Source: Waddlia sp964635295 (GTDB taxonomy: Bacteria > Chlamydiota > Chlamydiia > Chlamydiales > Waddliaceae). From it: a DNA stretch of 64,000 nt. The notes beneath the pieces were generated by a model. It did not search any database and was not told the DNA's origin. It worked only from the letters and a program-made list of their open reading frames with translations. How positions within the stretch are numbered: position 1 is the stretch's first letter; every line of letters starts with the position of its first letter. Shown here piece by piece: positions 53,422 to 61,140 of this stretch. A program made the translations under genes and the position numbers. Where the stretch lies: assembly GCA_964635295.1 (NCBI GenBank), contig CAZWOB010000002.1, positions 1-64,000 of the forward strand. Reading direction: 5' to 3'.

Positions 53422-54867
53422 TCAGCTTTCCACTTTCTTCAGACGAGAACCGGTCGAAGAGTCTTCAATCACGTACCCTCTTCCCTGGATAAAGTCGCGC
53501 AATTGGTCCGCTTTCGCCCAATCTTTGTTAGCTCTTGCCGCAAGGCGGTCATCAAGGGCTTTGACAAGATCATCAGGGATGGTCTCTTCTTGGATATCGA
53601 ACTCGATCACGCCAAGAACAGCGTTCAACCGCTTAAGGAATTCCAGCACTTTTTCAGCGTCTGTCTTCCCTAACCTTTGCTGATCGATCCGACCGTTGAC
53701 TTCTCTGACGAAATCGTAGAGAGCGGCCAACGCGACAGAGATATTTAAATCATCGGCCAAACCATGGGCAAAGCCATGCAAGGCTTTGTCGATCAACGCA
53801 TCAACTTCATGATGGGTATCTCCCCCTTCAATGCTTTGGAGTCGGAAAACAAAGTCTTGAAGCCTTTGCAAAGAATGTTTGACAGCTTCAAGGCCATCAA
53901 GAGTAAAATTCAGCTGGGTTTTGTAGTGGGTCTGCAACAGCATATAGCGGACCTGAGTCCCCGTATACCCCTTATCCAACAAGTCGCGCAGAGTAAAAAA
54001 ATTGCCAAGGCTTTTTGACATTTTTTTATTATCAACGATCAAGTGCTCCGAGTGCAGCCACCACTTGACAAACGTCCGGTCGGAACACGCTTCCGACTGC
54101 GCAATCTCGTTTTCATGATGAGGAAACATATTGTCCACGCCGCCGCAATGGATATCAATTGTTTCTCCTAGAATTTCCATTGCCATTGCCGAGCATTCCA
54201 AGTGCCATCCAGGCCGCCCTTTTCCAAAAGGGCTTTCCCAATAGATCTTGCCGTCCCGTTCCAGATCGTAGCTTTTCCACAGGACAAAGTCGGCGACATT
54301 GTCTTTTTCATACTCATCTGAGGCAACCCGTTCAGACGCTCCTGATTTCAACTCATCGAGTTTTAAATGGGATAAGCAGCCATAATGTTTAAATTTTTCG
54401 ATTGCGTAGTAAACGCTGCCGTCAGCCCCCTTATAGGCAAATCCCTTATCGAGCAGCTTCTCAATCATCGCGATCATCTGTTCGATGTAATCGGTAGCGG
54501 CAGGATAGTGTTCCGCCGGTTCAATATTCAACGTTTTGATATCTTCAAAAAACGCTTCTTTGAATGGCTTGGTGTAAGCATCCAGGCTTACATTTTCCCG
54601 GGTAGCGCCTCGAATTGTCTTATCATCGACATCGGTCAGGTTCATCACCTGTTCGACCTCATATCCGAAAAATTCCAGTGTTCGACGAAGAAGGTCCTCG
54701 AACATGTACGTGCGGTAATTACCGATGTGGGCAAAGTTATAGACTGTCGGACCGCAGGTATAGAGAGATACGTGTTTGCCGGAAAGAGGCTGAAACGTCT
54801 CCTTTGCGCGCGTGATCGTATTGAACAACTTAATAGGGATTGCGTTGATGTCGATTTTAGAAGCCAT
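53422..54867 (-). CDS. cysS: cysteinyl-tRNA synthetase
   Basis: 481 residues. HIGH motif HIGNYRTY preceded by CGPTVYN, zinc ligands in the CGPT and GWHLECSAM, DIHCGGVDNMFPHHENE segments, and KKMSKSLGN. Standard length and class I layout. It charges tRNA-Cys. Close to lysS and priA, as in Chlamydia. Confidence 0.97.
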   Translation of the reverse strand: MASKIDINAIPIKLFNTITRAKETFQPLSGKHVSLYTCGPTVYNFAHIGNYRTYMFEDLLRRTLEFFGYEVEQVMNLTDVDDKTIRGATRENVSLDAYTKPFKEAFFEDIKTLNIEPAEHYPAATDYIEQMIAMIEKLLDKGFAYKGADGSVYYAIEKFKHYGCLSHLKLDELKSGASERVASDEYEKDNVADFVLWKSYDLERDGKIYWESPFGKGRPGWHLECSAMAMEILGETIDIHCGGVDNMFPHHENEIAQSEACSDRTFVKWWLHSEHLIVDNKKMSKSLGNFFTLRDLLDKGYTGTQVRYMLLQTHYKTQLNFTLDGLEAVKHSLQRLQDFVFRLQSIEGGDTHHEVDALIDKALHGFAHGLADDLNISVALAALYDFVREVNGRIDQQRLGKTDAEKVLEFLKRLNAVLGVIEFDIQEETIPDDLVKALDDRLAARANKDWAKADQLRDFIQGRGYVIEDSSTGSRLKKVES

Positions 54868-54906
54868 GATTACCGTTCTTTACCAAATGAATAAAAGTGA
54901 AAAGTA

Positions 54907-57651
54907 CTATACAACACTCTTTTCTTTGTTCGCAAAGAACTGTTCTTCTAATTTTCGGTAATGAATCTTGCCGGTCCCCATGATGGGGATTTCGTCGACT
55001 TCACACACATCGGAACAGCGCACAAGGTTGCTGAACCCTTCATCACGCAACGTTTGGTTCACTTCATCGACAGTCGTATTGAATGTGCAGACAAGAAGGA
55101 TCAGAGGCCTTCCACCCGGATCTTCCTGAGCGATCACAGCAAGAGTAGGTCCCTCTTCGCGCATCTTCCACCCCTTTTGCGGAGCGGCATGTAGCAATGC
55201 TGTCTCAATTGCCAATAGAGAGATCATCTCCCCTCCGACTTTGACAAAGCGCTTCAACCGTCCAGACAAGGTTAAACGGTTTTCCTCGTCCAGATTTCCG
55301 ATATCCCCGGTATTATACCATTCTTTTCCATCGACAGTGAGAAATGGAGAGGCCAGTCCGGGGTTAAGATATCCCTTAAAAATATTCGGGCCCCTGGCAA
55401 GTACCAGGCCGTCAACCCCTTTTTCCAGTTTTTCATGGGTTTCAGGTTGGACGACAATCAATTCAATCCCCTCCAATGGAGAGCCCACTCCCTTGCGAGG
55501 TTTTCCGGGACGGTTTGCTGTCAGAATAGGAGCGCACTCTGTCACGCCGTAGCCTTCCAGCAAAGCCTGTTCCTTTCCAACGTTCGCCATCAGATCGAAT
55601 AGCTCAGGAGGCGCTTTTTCTGCCCCTGTCACACACAAGCGCATCGTCTTCATCTGGTCCTTTTTGGCCGATTTAAGCATCCCCTTGATAAATGAAGGAG
55701 CGCCGCTCATGATCGTTATTCCCCAGCGGCTAAACTCTTTTGCGAGGCCTTTGCCGTCTGTTGGATTTGGGTAAAAGGCAGATCTGATGCCGGACAAGAG
55801 CCCCATCAGGCCGCTTGTGCTGAATCCATAGGCGTGGAAAGGAGGCAGGATCCCGAACATGATATCGTCCGAATATAAGTCGATCGCCTCGAAGGCTGCC
55901 CGCTCATTGACTAGGATGTTCTCGTGAGAAAGAGGCACGCCTTTCGGCTCACTCTCGGTTCCGCTTGTAAAGAGAAGAACTGCCTGATCATTCCCTTTAA
56001 GCTCGTCAACTCCAAAAATTTTCAAAATCCGCTTCGCGCTGAGCTTGGAGCGGAAAAGGCCTTTCAGCTTATCTTTTAAAGTAAACTCCTTCTTAACGCT
56101 TTCCAGCATGATCGTAATGTCATCGATGCCGTTGAGGTCGACAGAATCCAACTTCTCTAAAAACGCCCAGGACGTTAGCACAGCTTCAATATTAGAAATC
56201 TTTCTTACAGCCCGCAAATGTTTGGGTCCCAATGTCCAGTTGATCATCACCGGGACTTTACCGGCCATCTGTGTCGCCAGCACAGTCAAATAAGCACCCA
56301 CGCTCGCAGGGAGAAGGATCCCCACATACTTGCCTGGTAAATGCCGAATATATTCTGCCATCACCAACACGCCCAATTTAAAGCGCGAGTAGCTCAACAC
56401 GCCAGTTCGGGTATCTGCGCACGCAGGCTGGTTGCCCATCCGTTCGCAGTTGTGAAGGAATACTTCTGGAATCGTTTCTCCATGGGCAACTTGCGCCTTG
56501 TAGCGAGGAATCTTGACAAACCAGTTTTCCGTATCCTCTTTATCTTCTTTTCCGACCTCTTCAATTTCGATCTTCTTCGAAGCGATCCCCATCACCCGTC
56601 CCACTGTCGTCAACTCAGTGACAGGGATGGGACCGGTTTCAAACTGGTCCTGCAAAAATGTCGCTAATTCCGACGTATCCAATGAGTCGAGGCCCAAGTC
56701 GGACGACAGGGACATCTCAGGTGTAATACTGGTTCGATCCAGCTCTGTCAATTCATGAAGCTTGTCCAGAACCCTATCTTGCAGATCATCGTCAATATCT
56801 GACAAGTGGACAACCTCTTCATGTGAAACTGTCTTAGGTTTTTTAATCTCCGGCAGCTCATCGTTCCACATGCTGTATGGGACAAGCTTGAGAGATTCTC
56901 CAGGGTACTCCCCCTCCTGCTTGGACAGGCCGTCCGGGCGATTATAATAATTTTCCAACCACTTGTTCAATTCAAGCCTGGAGGCCGAATAGGGAAAATC
57001 GGAAGGGGCTGGTTCGAATTCAATGGTCACTTCCCGACGTGGTGTAAAGAAGAGAAGGTTTTTCAGACAGATCCAAAATCCCTCTTTGACTTTTTCAAAC
57101 ATATCTACAGAAGTGCCGGTCAGCGCCCGTGAGAACATGCTGCCCCACAATCCTTTGATCCTCACGAGGATAATATTTGCCTCGGGGGCATTTTGGATCA
57201 GTTCATGGGTCGCTGACGCTCCACCGATTTTTTCAATATGCGTATGCTTGACTCTCCCAGAAGGGTAGATAAGAAAGTTCTCTCCCTGTTTCAGCCCTTT
57301 GACCATTTCTTCCATCACTTTTTCATGACGTTTTCTTTTCAGGCTGTTTGTGGATTTTTCAAAATCCGGAACAGGAAGCGCATCAACAAATTTCATCGCC
57401 GAATGGACAACAGGCAGAAAGTAATAGGTTTCAACAATCGTAGGCCGAATCTTGAGCTTTTTCCAGGCTGTCAACGTAATGGAAAGGGGATCGACGACCA
57501 TTGCGACATGATTGGGAAGAAATAAAACCCCTCCAGGGTTTTTCAAGCTCTCTTTGGATAAATGTTCCAGCCCCTTAACTTTGATCCGATACCTGAACCA
57601 CAAAGCGATCCGAAGAGATGTCACTAGTAGAAACTCTAGAATCTTTTTCAC
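54907..57651 (-). CDS. acyltransferase-ACP-acyl-ACP synthetase fusion (Aas-like)
   Basis: About 914 residues from the GTG at 57651, which has AGGAG 7 bases upstream; a TTG at 57711 is in frame but less likely. Three parts in order: a PlsC-type acyltransferase (residues ~1-240) with LPNHVAMVVDPLS, FLIYPSGRV; an acyl-carrier domain (~290-370) with DLGLDSLDTSEL, the phosphopantetheine Ser being residue 323; and an AMP-forming ligase (~400-914) with LLFTSGTESEPKGVPLSH, GYGVTECAP and the C-terminal GTGKIHYRKL. E. coli Aas activates fatty acids onto ACP and acylates lysophospholipids; the built-in ACP here would let acyl groups pass directly. The acyltransferase motif is HX5D instead of HX4D. Confidence 0.85.
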   Translation of the reverse strand: MKKILEFLLVTSLRIALWFRYRIKVKGLEHLSKESLKNPGGVLFLPNHVAMVVDPLSITLTAWKKLKIRPTIVETYYFLPVVHSAMKFVDALPVPDFEKSTNSLKRKRHEKVMEEMVKGLKQGENFLIYPSGRVKHTHIEKIGGASATHELIQNAPEANIILVRIKGLWGSMFSRALTGTSVDMFEKVKEGFWICLKNLLFFTPRREVTIEFEPAPSDFPYSASRLELNKWLENYYNRPDGLSKQEGEYPGESLKLVPYSMWNDELPEIKKPKTVSHEEVVHLSDIDDDLQDRVLDKLHELTELDRTSITPEMSLSSDLGLDSLDTSELATFLQDQFETGPIPVTELTTVGRVMGIASKKIEIEEVGKEDKEDTENWFVKIPRYKAQVAHGETIPEVFLHNCERMGNQPACADTRTGVLSYSRFKLGVLVMAEYIRHLPGKYVGILLPASVGAYLTVLATQMAGKVPVMINWTLGPKHLRAVRKISNIEAVLTSWAFLEKLDSVDLNGIDDITIMLESVKKEFTLKDKLKGLFRSKLSAKRILKIFGVDELKGNDQAVLLFTSGTESEPKGVPLSHENILVNERAAFEAIDLYSDDIMFGILPPFHAYGFSTSGLMGLLSGIRSAFYPNPTDGKGLAKEFSRWGITIMSGAPSFIKGMLKSAKKDQMKTMRLCVTGAEKAPPELFDLMANVGKEQALLEGYGVTECAPILTANRPGKPRKGVGSPLEGIELIVVQPETHEKLEKGVDGLVLARGPNIFKGYLNPGLASPFLTVDGKEWYNTGDIGNLDEENRLTLSGRLKRFVKVGGEMISLLAIETALLHAAPQKGWKMREEGPTLAVIAQEDPGGRPLILLVCTFNTTVDEVNQTLRDEGFSNLVRCSDVCEVDEIPIMGTGKIHYRKLEEQFFANKEKSVV

Positions 57652-57914
57652 AAACGTACTCCTGTCTTTTGCGACTTTGGTGGATACCGACGGTTTTTCC
57701 CTGCAGTCCAATAGTTCGAATATCTCTTATTCTGCGGCGTTCGTATCGGTATACACGAAAAATAGGTAAATTTATCTATTATATGCATTCTGTAAAAAAT
57801 CCCTTTTATGGTCAAGCAATCTGCTGGTACGGCCCCTATTTGTGGAGATATTACTTTACTTTAAAATTATCCTTTTGATACTTTGTTTCCAAAACCTCAG
57901 CCGAGGAGATTGAA

Positions 57915-58349
57915 ATGGCAACAAAAACGGCTCCAATCGTAAATTCCCCCTCCTCCAGTTGGATAGATCTGATAGATTGTGAAAAAATTCCCGGACTTGG
58001 AACTTACCTTTTTGTTGAAGAACTCCTCAATTCCCCGCACCCCACACTCAAACAGATCAAAATCGCTTCAAAATTATTCAAAGATAACTCAAAACTTTCC
58101 ATTTCTATCCATCCGCCTCTATCATCCGACCCGAAATCGTTTATTGAAGAGATGGTTGAGTGCGCCATTCTTAAAAGCAGGGGCTCCCCTTGCGCAAAAG
58201 AGCTGAAAGAATCGTTGAAGGCATTGCAGTCAAATTGCAGCAGTGACGCATTTATTCAATTCGCGAAAAGTTGGAGCGCATTTACCAGCTGTTATCTACA
58301 GGAAAAAATCTCCCAGGCCTTGTCAAAATTTCAAACAGAAATATTCTAG
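57915..58349 (+). CDS. small hypothetical protein
   Basis: 144 residues, not recognised, no TM or signal. GAGGAG lies 8 bases before the ATG. Five cysteines and a Ser-rich start. A weak promoter (TTGTGG at 57840, 16-base spacer, TAAAAT at 57862) lies upstream. Divergent from the aas-like gene and followed by the palindromes. Confidence 0.5.
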   Translation: MATKTAPIVNSPSSSWIDLIDCEKIPGLGTYLFVEELLNSPHPTLKQIKIASKLFKDNSKLSISIHPPLSSDPKSFIEEMVECAILKSRGSPCAKELKESLKALQSNCSSDAFIQFAKSWSAFTSCYLQEKISQALSKFQTEIF

Positions 58350-58374
58350 ATAACGCACCGGAACGTGGATACTA

Positions 58375-58448
58375 AGACATTAGGTAATCGCGCGCGGCGA
58401 GCTAGCCCCTGGACAGCTCGGCGAGACGCGCGCGATTACCTAATGTCT
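58375..58448. repeat. long palindromic hairpin, 22-bp perfect arms
   Basis: Arms 58375-58396 and 58427-58448 are exact reverse complements (AGACATTAGGTAATC then CGCGCGCG). The 30-base centre holds a second 6-bp stem (CGAGCT 58398-58403, AGCTCG 58415-58420) with an 11-base loop. The element sits between convergent genes. No T-run follows, so it is not a plain rho-independent terminator; candidates are a mobile palindromic repeat or a structured RNA. Confidence 0.85.
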
Positions 58449-58452
58449 GAGA

Positions 58453-58493
58453 GGGTGTCTACAAAGTAAATGAAGTTTAGATTGTAGACACCC
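58453..58493. repeat. second inverted repeat, 12-bp perfect arms
   Basis: GGGTGTCTACAA (58453-58464) and TTGTAGACACCC (58482-58493) with a 17-base loop. It starts 5 bases after the first palindrome and ends 2 bases from the 3' end of the Nudix gene. It may serve as a transcription terminator without a U-tract. Confidence 0.75.
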
Positions 58494-58494
58494 A

Positions 58495-58914
58495 CTAAAG
58501 CTGGTTGAGCAGGTTGATCACCTGCCGGCAGATTTTTTTTGACTCGGGAAAGGTGACCTGATCTTCAATGTCATCCGGTTTCAGCCAGATACTGTCACGA
58601 AGCTCTTCATCCTGGATTTCCAACTCCCCTTCCACTTCAGCAATGAAATACTCGACCCGTTTCTGAACTTTATCTTCTCCCCTATCGAAAAAATAAGACT
58701 CGGAAAGGGTGTCTTCCGGAATGATCAACCGTTTGATCCCAAGGCCGGTTTCTTCTTTGAGCTCCCGTTGCGCTGTATCGATCGGATGCTCTTCCCTATC
58801 TGGACGCCCCTTGGGAAAAGACCAGTGCCCCGCTTGATGCTGGACAAGCAACACCTCAACGGATTCTAAGACACGTCGAAAAGGGATAATTCCATACGAG
58901 CGTTCAAGAGACAA
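58495..58914 (-). CDS. Nudix hydrolase (MutT/Ap4A hydrolase-like)
   Basis: About 140 residues from a TTG at 58914 that has AAGGA 7 bases upstream and follows the fabF stop by 4 bases. A longer frame running back into fabF has no ribosome site. The Nudix box is perfect: GRPDREEHPIDTAQRELKEE then TGL, with GHWSFPKG before it. The family hydrolyses nucleoside diphosphates linked to another moiety; the chlamydial fabF-linked gene is annotated as Ap4A hydrolase. Confidence 0.88.
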   Translation of the reverse strand: MSLERSYGIIPFRRVLESVEVLLVQHQAGHWSFPKGRPDREEHPIDTAQRELKEETGLGIKRLIIPEDTLSESYFFDRGEDKVQKRVEYFIAEVEGELEIQDEELRDSIWLKPDDIEDQVTFPESKKICRQVINLLNQL

Positions 58915-58918
58915 AACA

Positions 58919-60169
58919 CTAATCCTTATACTGGCCCAAAATAATGGAACCGTTATGACCGCCAAACCCGAATGAATTTGAGACTGCAACTTTAACATCC
59001 ATCTCGTAGGCTTGAGTAGGCGTTTGAAATCCCAGATCAGGTTCAGGATTTTCCAAGTTTATCGTTGGATGCACTTTCCCTTCCTGAATAGCTTTCGCGA
59101 CAACAACAGCCTCGATTCCGGCAGCAGCTCCAAGTCCGTGGCCGATCATAGACTTTGTCGCATTCATCACAACTTTGGATGGATCGGGAATCACCCGTTT
59201 CAAAGCGTTGACCTCTACCATATCCCCAGCAGGAGTTGACGTTGCATGGGCATTGATGTAATTGATGTCTTCCGGCTTCAACCCTGCTTTATCCAGGGCG
59301 CTGAACATGCACTTCGCAATACCTCTTCCATCAGGCCTCGGCTCAGTCATGTGGTGGGCATCACAAGAAACCCCGTGCCCCAGGTACTCAGCGACGATAG
59401 GCGCTCCCCTTTCCAATGCATGCTCCAACCGCTCGAGCACCAGCACTCCGGCGCCTTCTCCCATGACAAAACCGTCTCTTCCCTTATCCCAAGGTCTGGA
59501 AGCTTTTTCAGGTTCGTCATTTCTTTTTGAAAGAGCCTTGCAAGCGTTGAATCCGGCAATTCCCATTGGTAAAATTGCAGCTTCCACCCCGCCGCAAACC
59601 ATGACGTCAGCATCGCCAAGCGCAATGTGGTTAGCGGCAGCAATGATCGAATGGTTCCCTGTCGCACAAGCTGTGGAAATCGAATAGTTGGGCCCCATAA
59701 AGCCCAGGTCCATCGCAAACAGCGCGCCCCCCATATTCGTCAGGATATAGGGAATGAAAAAAGGCGTCACCCGTTTAGGCCCCTGTTTCGACATCGCCTG
59801 GACTCCGTCGACAAAGACGCCCATGCCTCCCATGCCGCTTCCGATCACACTGCCGCACTTCTCCAAATCAACTTTTTTTAAAGTCTCTTCGTTTAGTCCG
59901 GCCGACTCTAAAGCTTTTTTCCCGGCAACCATTGCATACGAGATGCATTTATCCACGCGCCTCGCCTGCTTCTTATCCATGTATTCGCCCGGGTCGAAAT
60001 CACGGATCTCACCGGCAAAAGTTGTCCCTAAATCTTCAGTAGAAAACCCTGTGATCGTCGATATTCCGCTCTTTCCAGCCAACAGCTGGTTGTAAAAATG
60101 ATCCACATCATTTCCATGGCAGGAGACGACCCCTAATCCAGTCACTACTATTCTAGTTCGTTCAGTCAT
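58919..60169 (-). CDS. fabF: beta-ketoacyl-ACP synthase II
   Basis: 416 residues. Catalytic triad visible: Cys168 in STACATGNHS, His in NAHATSTPAGD, and His in SMIGHGLGAAAGIEA. GFGGHNGSI near the end completes the KAS fold. It condenses malonyl-ACP with acyl-ACP in elongation, using malonyl-CoA made by AccA's complex. It starts 3 bases after rsfS in the operon. Confidence 0.97.
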   Translation of the reverse strand: MTERTRIVVTGLGVVSCHGNDVDHFYNQLLAGKSGISTITGFSTEDLGTTFAGEIRDFDPGEYMDKKQARRVDKCISYAMVAGKKALESAGLNEETLKKVDLEKCGSVIGSGMGGMGVFVDGVQAMSKQGPKRVTPFFIPYILTNMGGALFAMDLGFMGPNYSISTACATGNHSIIAAANHIALGDADVMVCGGVEAAILPMGIAGFNACKALSKRNDEPEKASRPWDKGRDGFVMGEGAGVLVLERLEHALERGAPIVAEYLGHGVSCDAHHMTEPRPDGRGIAKCMFSALDKAGLKPEDINYINAHATSTPAGDMVEVNALKRVIPDPSKVVMNATKSMIGHGLGAAAGIEAVVVAKAIQEGKVHPTINLENPEPDLGFQTPTQAYEMDVKVAVSNSFGFGGHNGSIILGQYKD

Positions 60170-60172
60170 GAC

Positions 60173-60538
60173 CTAAGCTTCTTTAATTTGAATGTTTAAA
60201 TCGACAATGTCACCTTCGTGCCAAAGTTCTTCCAACGAATAGTGTTCACGCAGGGAAGGCACAAAAAGATGGACCAATATCTGCCCGCAATCCAGGACGA
60301 CCCAGTCTCCCGACTGATCACCGTCCATATGGAAAATATGGCCGCCCATCTCTTTGACTTTGTCTTTGACAGAGTTGGCCAGTGCAGACACGTGCCTTTC
60401 CACACTCCCTTCCGCGATAATAAAATAATCGGTCAAAGAGGACTTTTCCTGGACGTCGATGGCGACGATATTAAAACCTTTTTTATCATAAATTGTTTGA
60501 GCGATAGCTTGCAGCATTTGAATTTCTTTGTTTTCCAT
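60173..60538 (-). CDS. rsfS: ribosomal silencing factor RsfS (Iojap/YbeB)
   Basis: 121 residues. Signatures: DIQVKSSLTDYFIIAEGSVERHVSALA-like region (here VQEKSSLTDYFIIAEG) and GDWVVLDCGQILVHLF. It binds L14 and blocks subunit joining when nutrients are low. Its linkage with nadD is common in bacteria. It follows nadD by 7 bases. Confidence 0.95.
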   Translation of the reverse strand: MENKEIQMLQAIAQTIYDKKGFNIVAIDVQEKSSLTDYFIIAEGSVERHVSALANSVKDKVKEMGGHIFHMDGDQSGDWVVLDCGQILVHLFVPSLREHYSLEELWHEGDIVDLNIQIKEA

Positions 60539-60545
60539 ATTATTA

Positions 60546-61139
60546 CTAACTCAAAGAGTATAAATGATTTTGATAAATAAAGTCTAATACATTTCTTGGA
60601 ACATAGGAGGAACAATCCTTTCCGTTCACCAACCGTTCGCGTATTTCCGTACTGGAAATATTAAATGGGCTGGTCGGCGTCCACCCTTTTTCCATCGCCT
60701 TGAGGATCTTTTCATTTCCTTCTTTTGGCGGGTCGCCGCCCAATCGGCTGCCGATGAGCAGCGGGACAAGCTCAACGATCCTTTCCGCATCTTTCCAATG
60801 AAAGAAGCCCGGGGCCGATTCATCGCTGAAAATGAGAAAGAACCGTGAACCCTCAATTTCAAGAAGATTTTCTATCGTATCAATCGTATAGGACGGCCCG
60901 TCCCGCCTGATTTCTTCTTGGTAGATCTCAAATCCTGGTTCATCCTTCAAGGCAAGGCGGAGCATTTCCAGACGGTTTTCCACACTTTGCGGCGGCGTAT
61001 CCAATTTGAAAGGGCTGATGCGTGCGGGAGAGAACCACACCTCGTCCAGATGTTTCTTCTCTTTGAGCTCCCTTGCCATTCTCAAGTGACCGAAATGGAC
61101 GGGGTCGAACGATCCTCCAAAAAAACCTATACGCTTCAT
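60546..61139 (-). CDS. nadD: nicotinate-nucleotide adenylyltransferase
   Basis: 198 residues from the ATG at 61139, 1 base after the glnN stop. GGSFDPVHFGHL carries the nucleotidyltransferase HxGH motif, and SSTEIRERLVNGKDCSSYVP is the ISSTxIR family end. It adenylates nicotinate mononucleotide in NAD synthesis. For an organism with host-derived nutrients this implies at least partial NAD salvage. Confidence 0.95.
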   Translation of the reverse strand: MKRIGFFGGSFDPVHFGHLRMARELKEKKHLDEVWFSPARISPFKLDTPPQSVENRLEMLRLALKDEPGFEIYQEEIRRDGPSYTIDTIENLLEIEGSRFFLIFSDESAPGFFHWKDAERIVELVPLLIGSRLGGDPPKEGNEKILKAMEKGWTPTSPFNISSTEIRERLVNGKDCSSYVPRNVLDFIYQNHLYSLS

Positions 61140-61140
61140 A

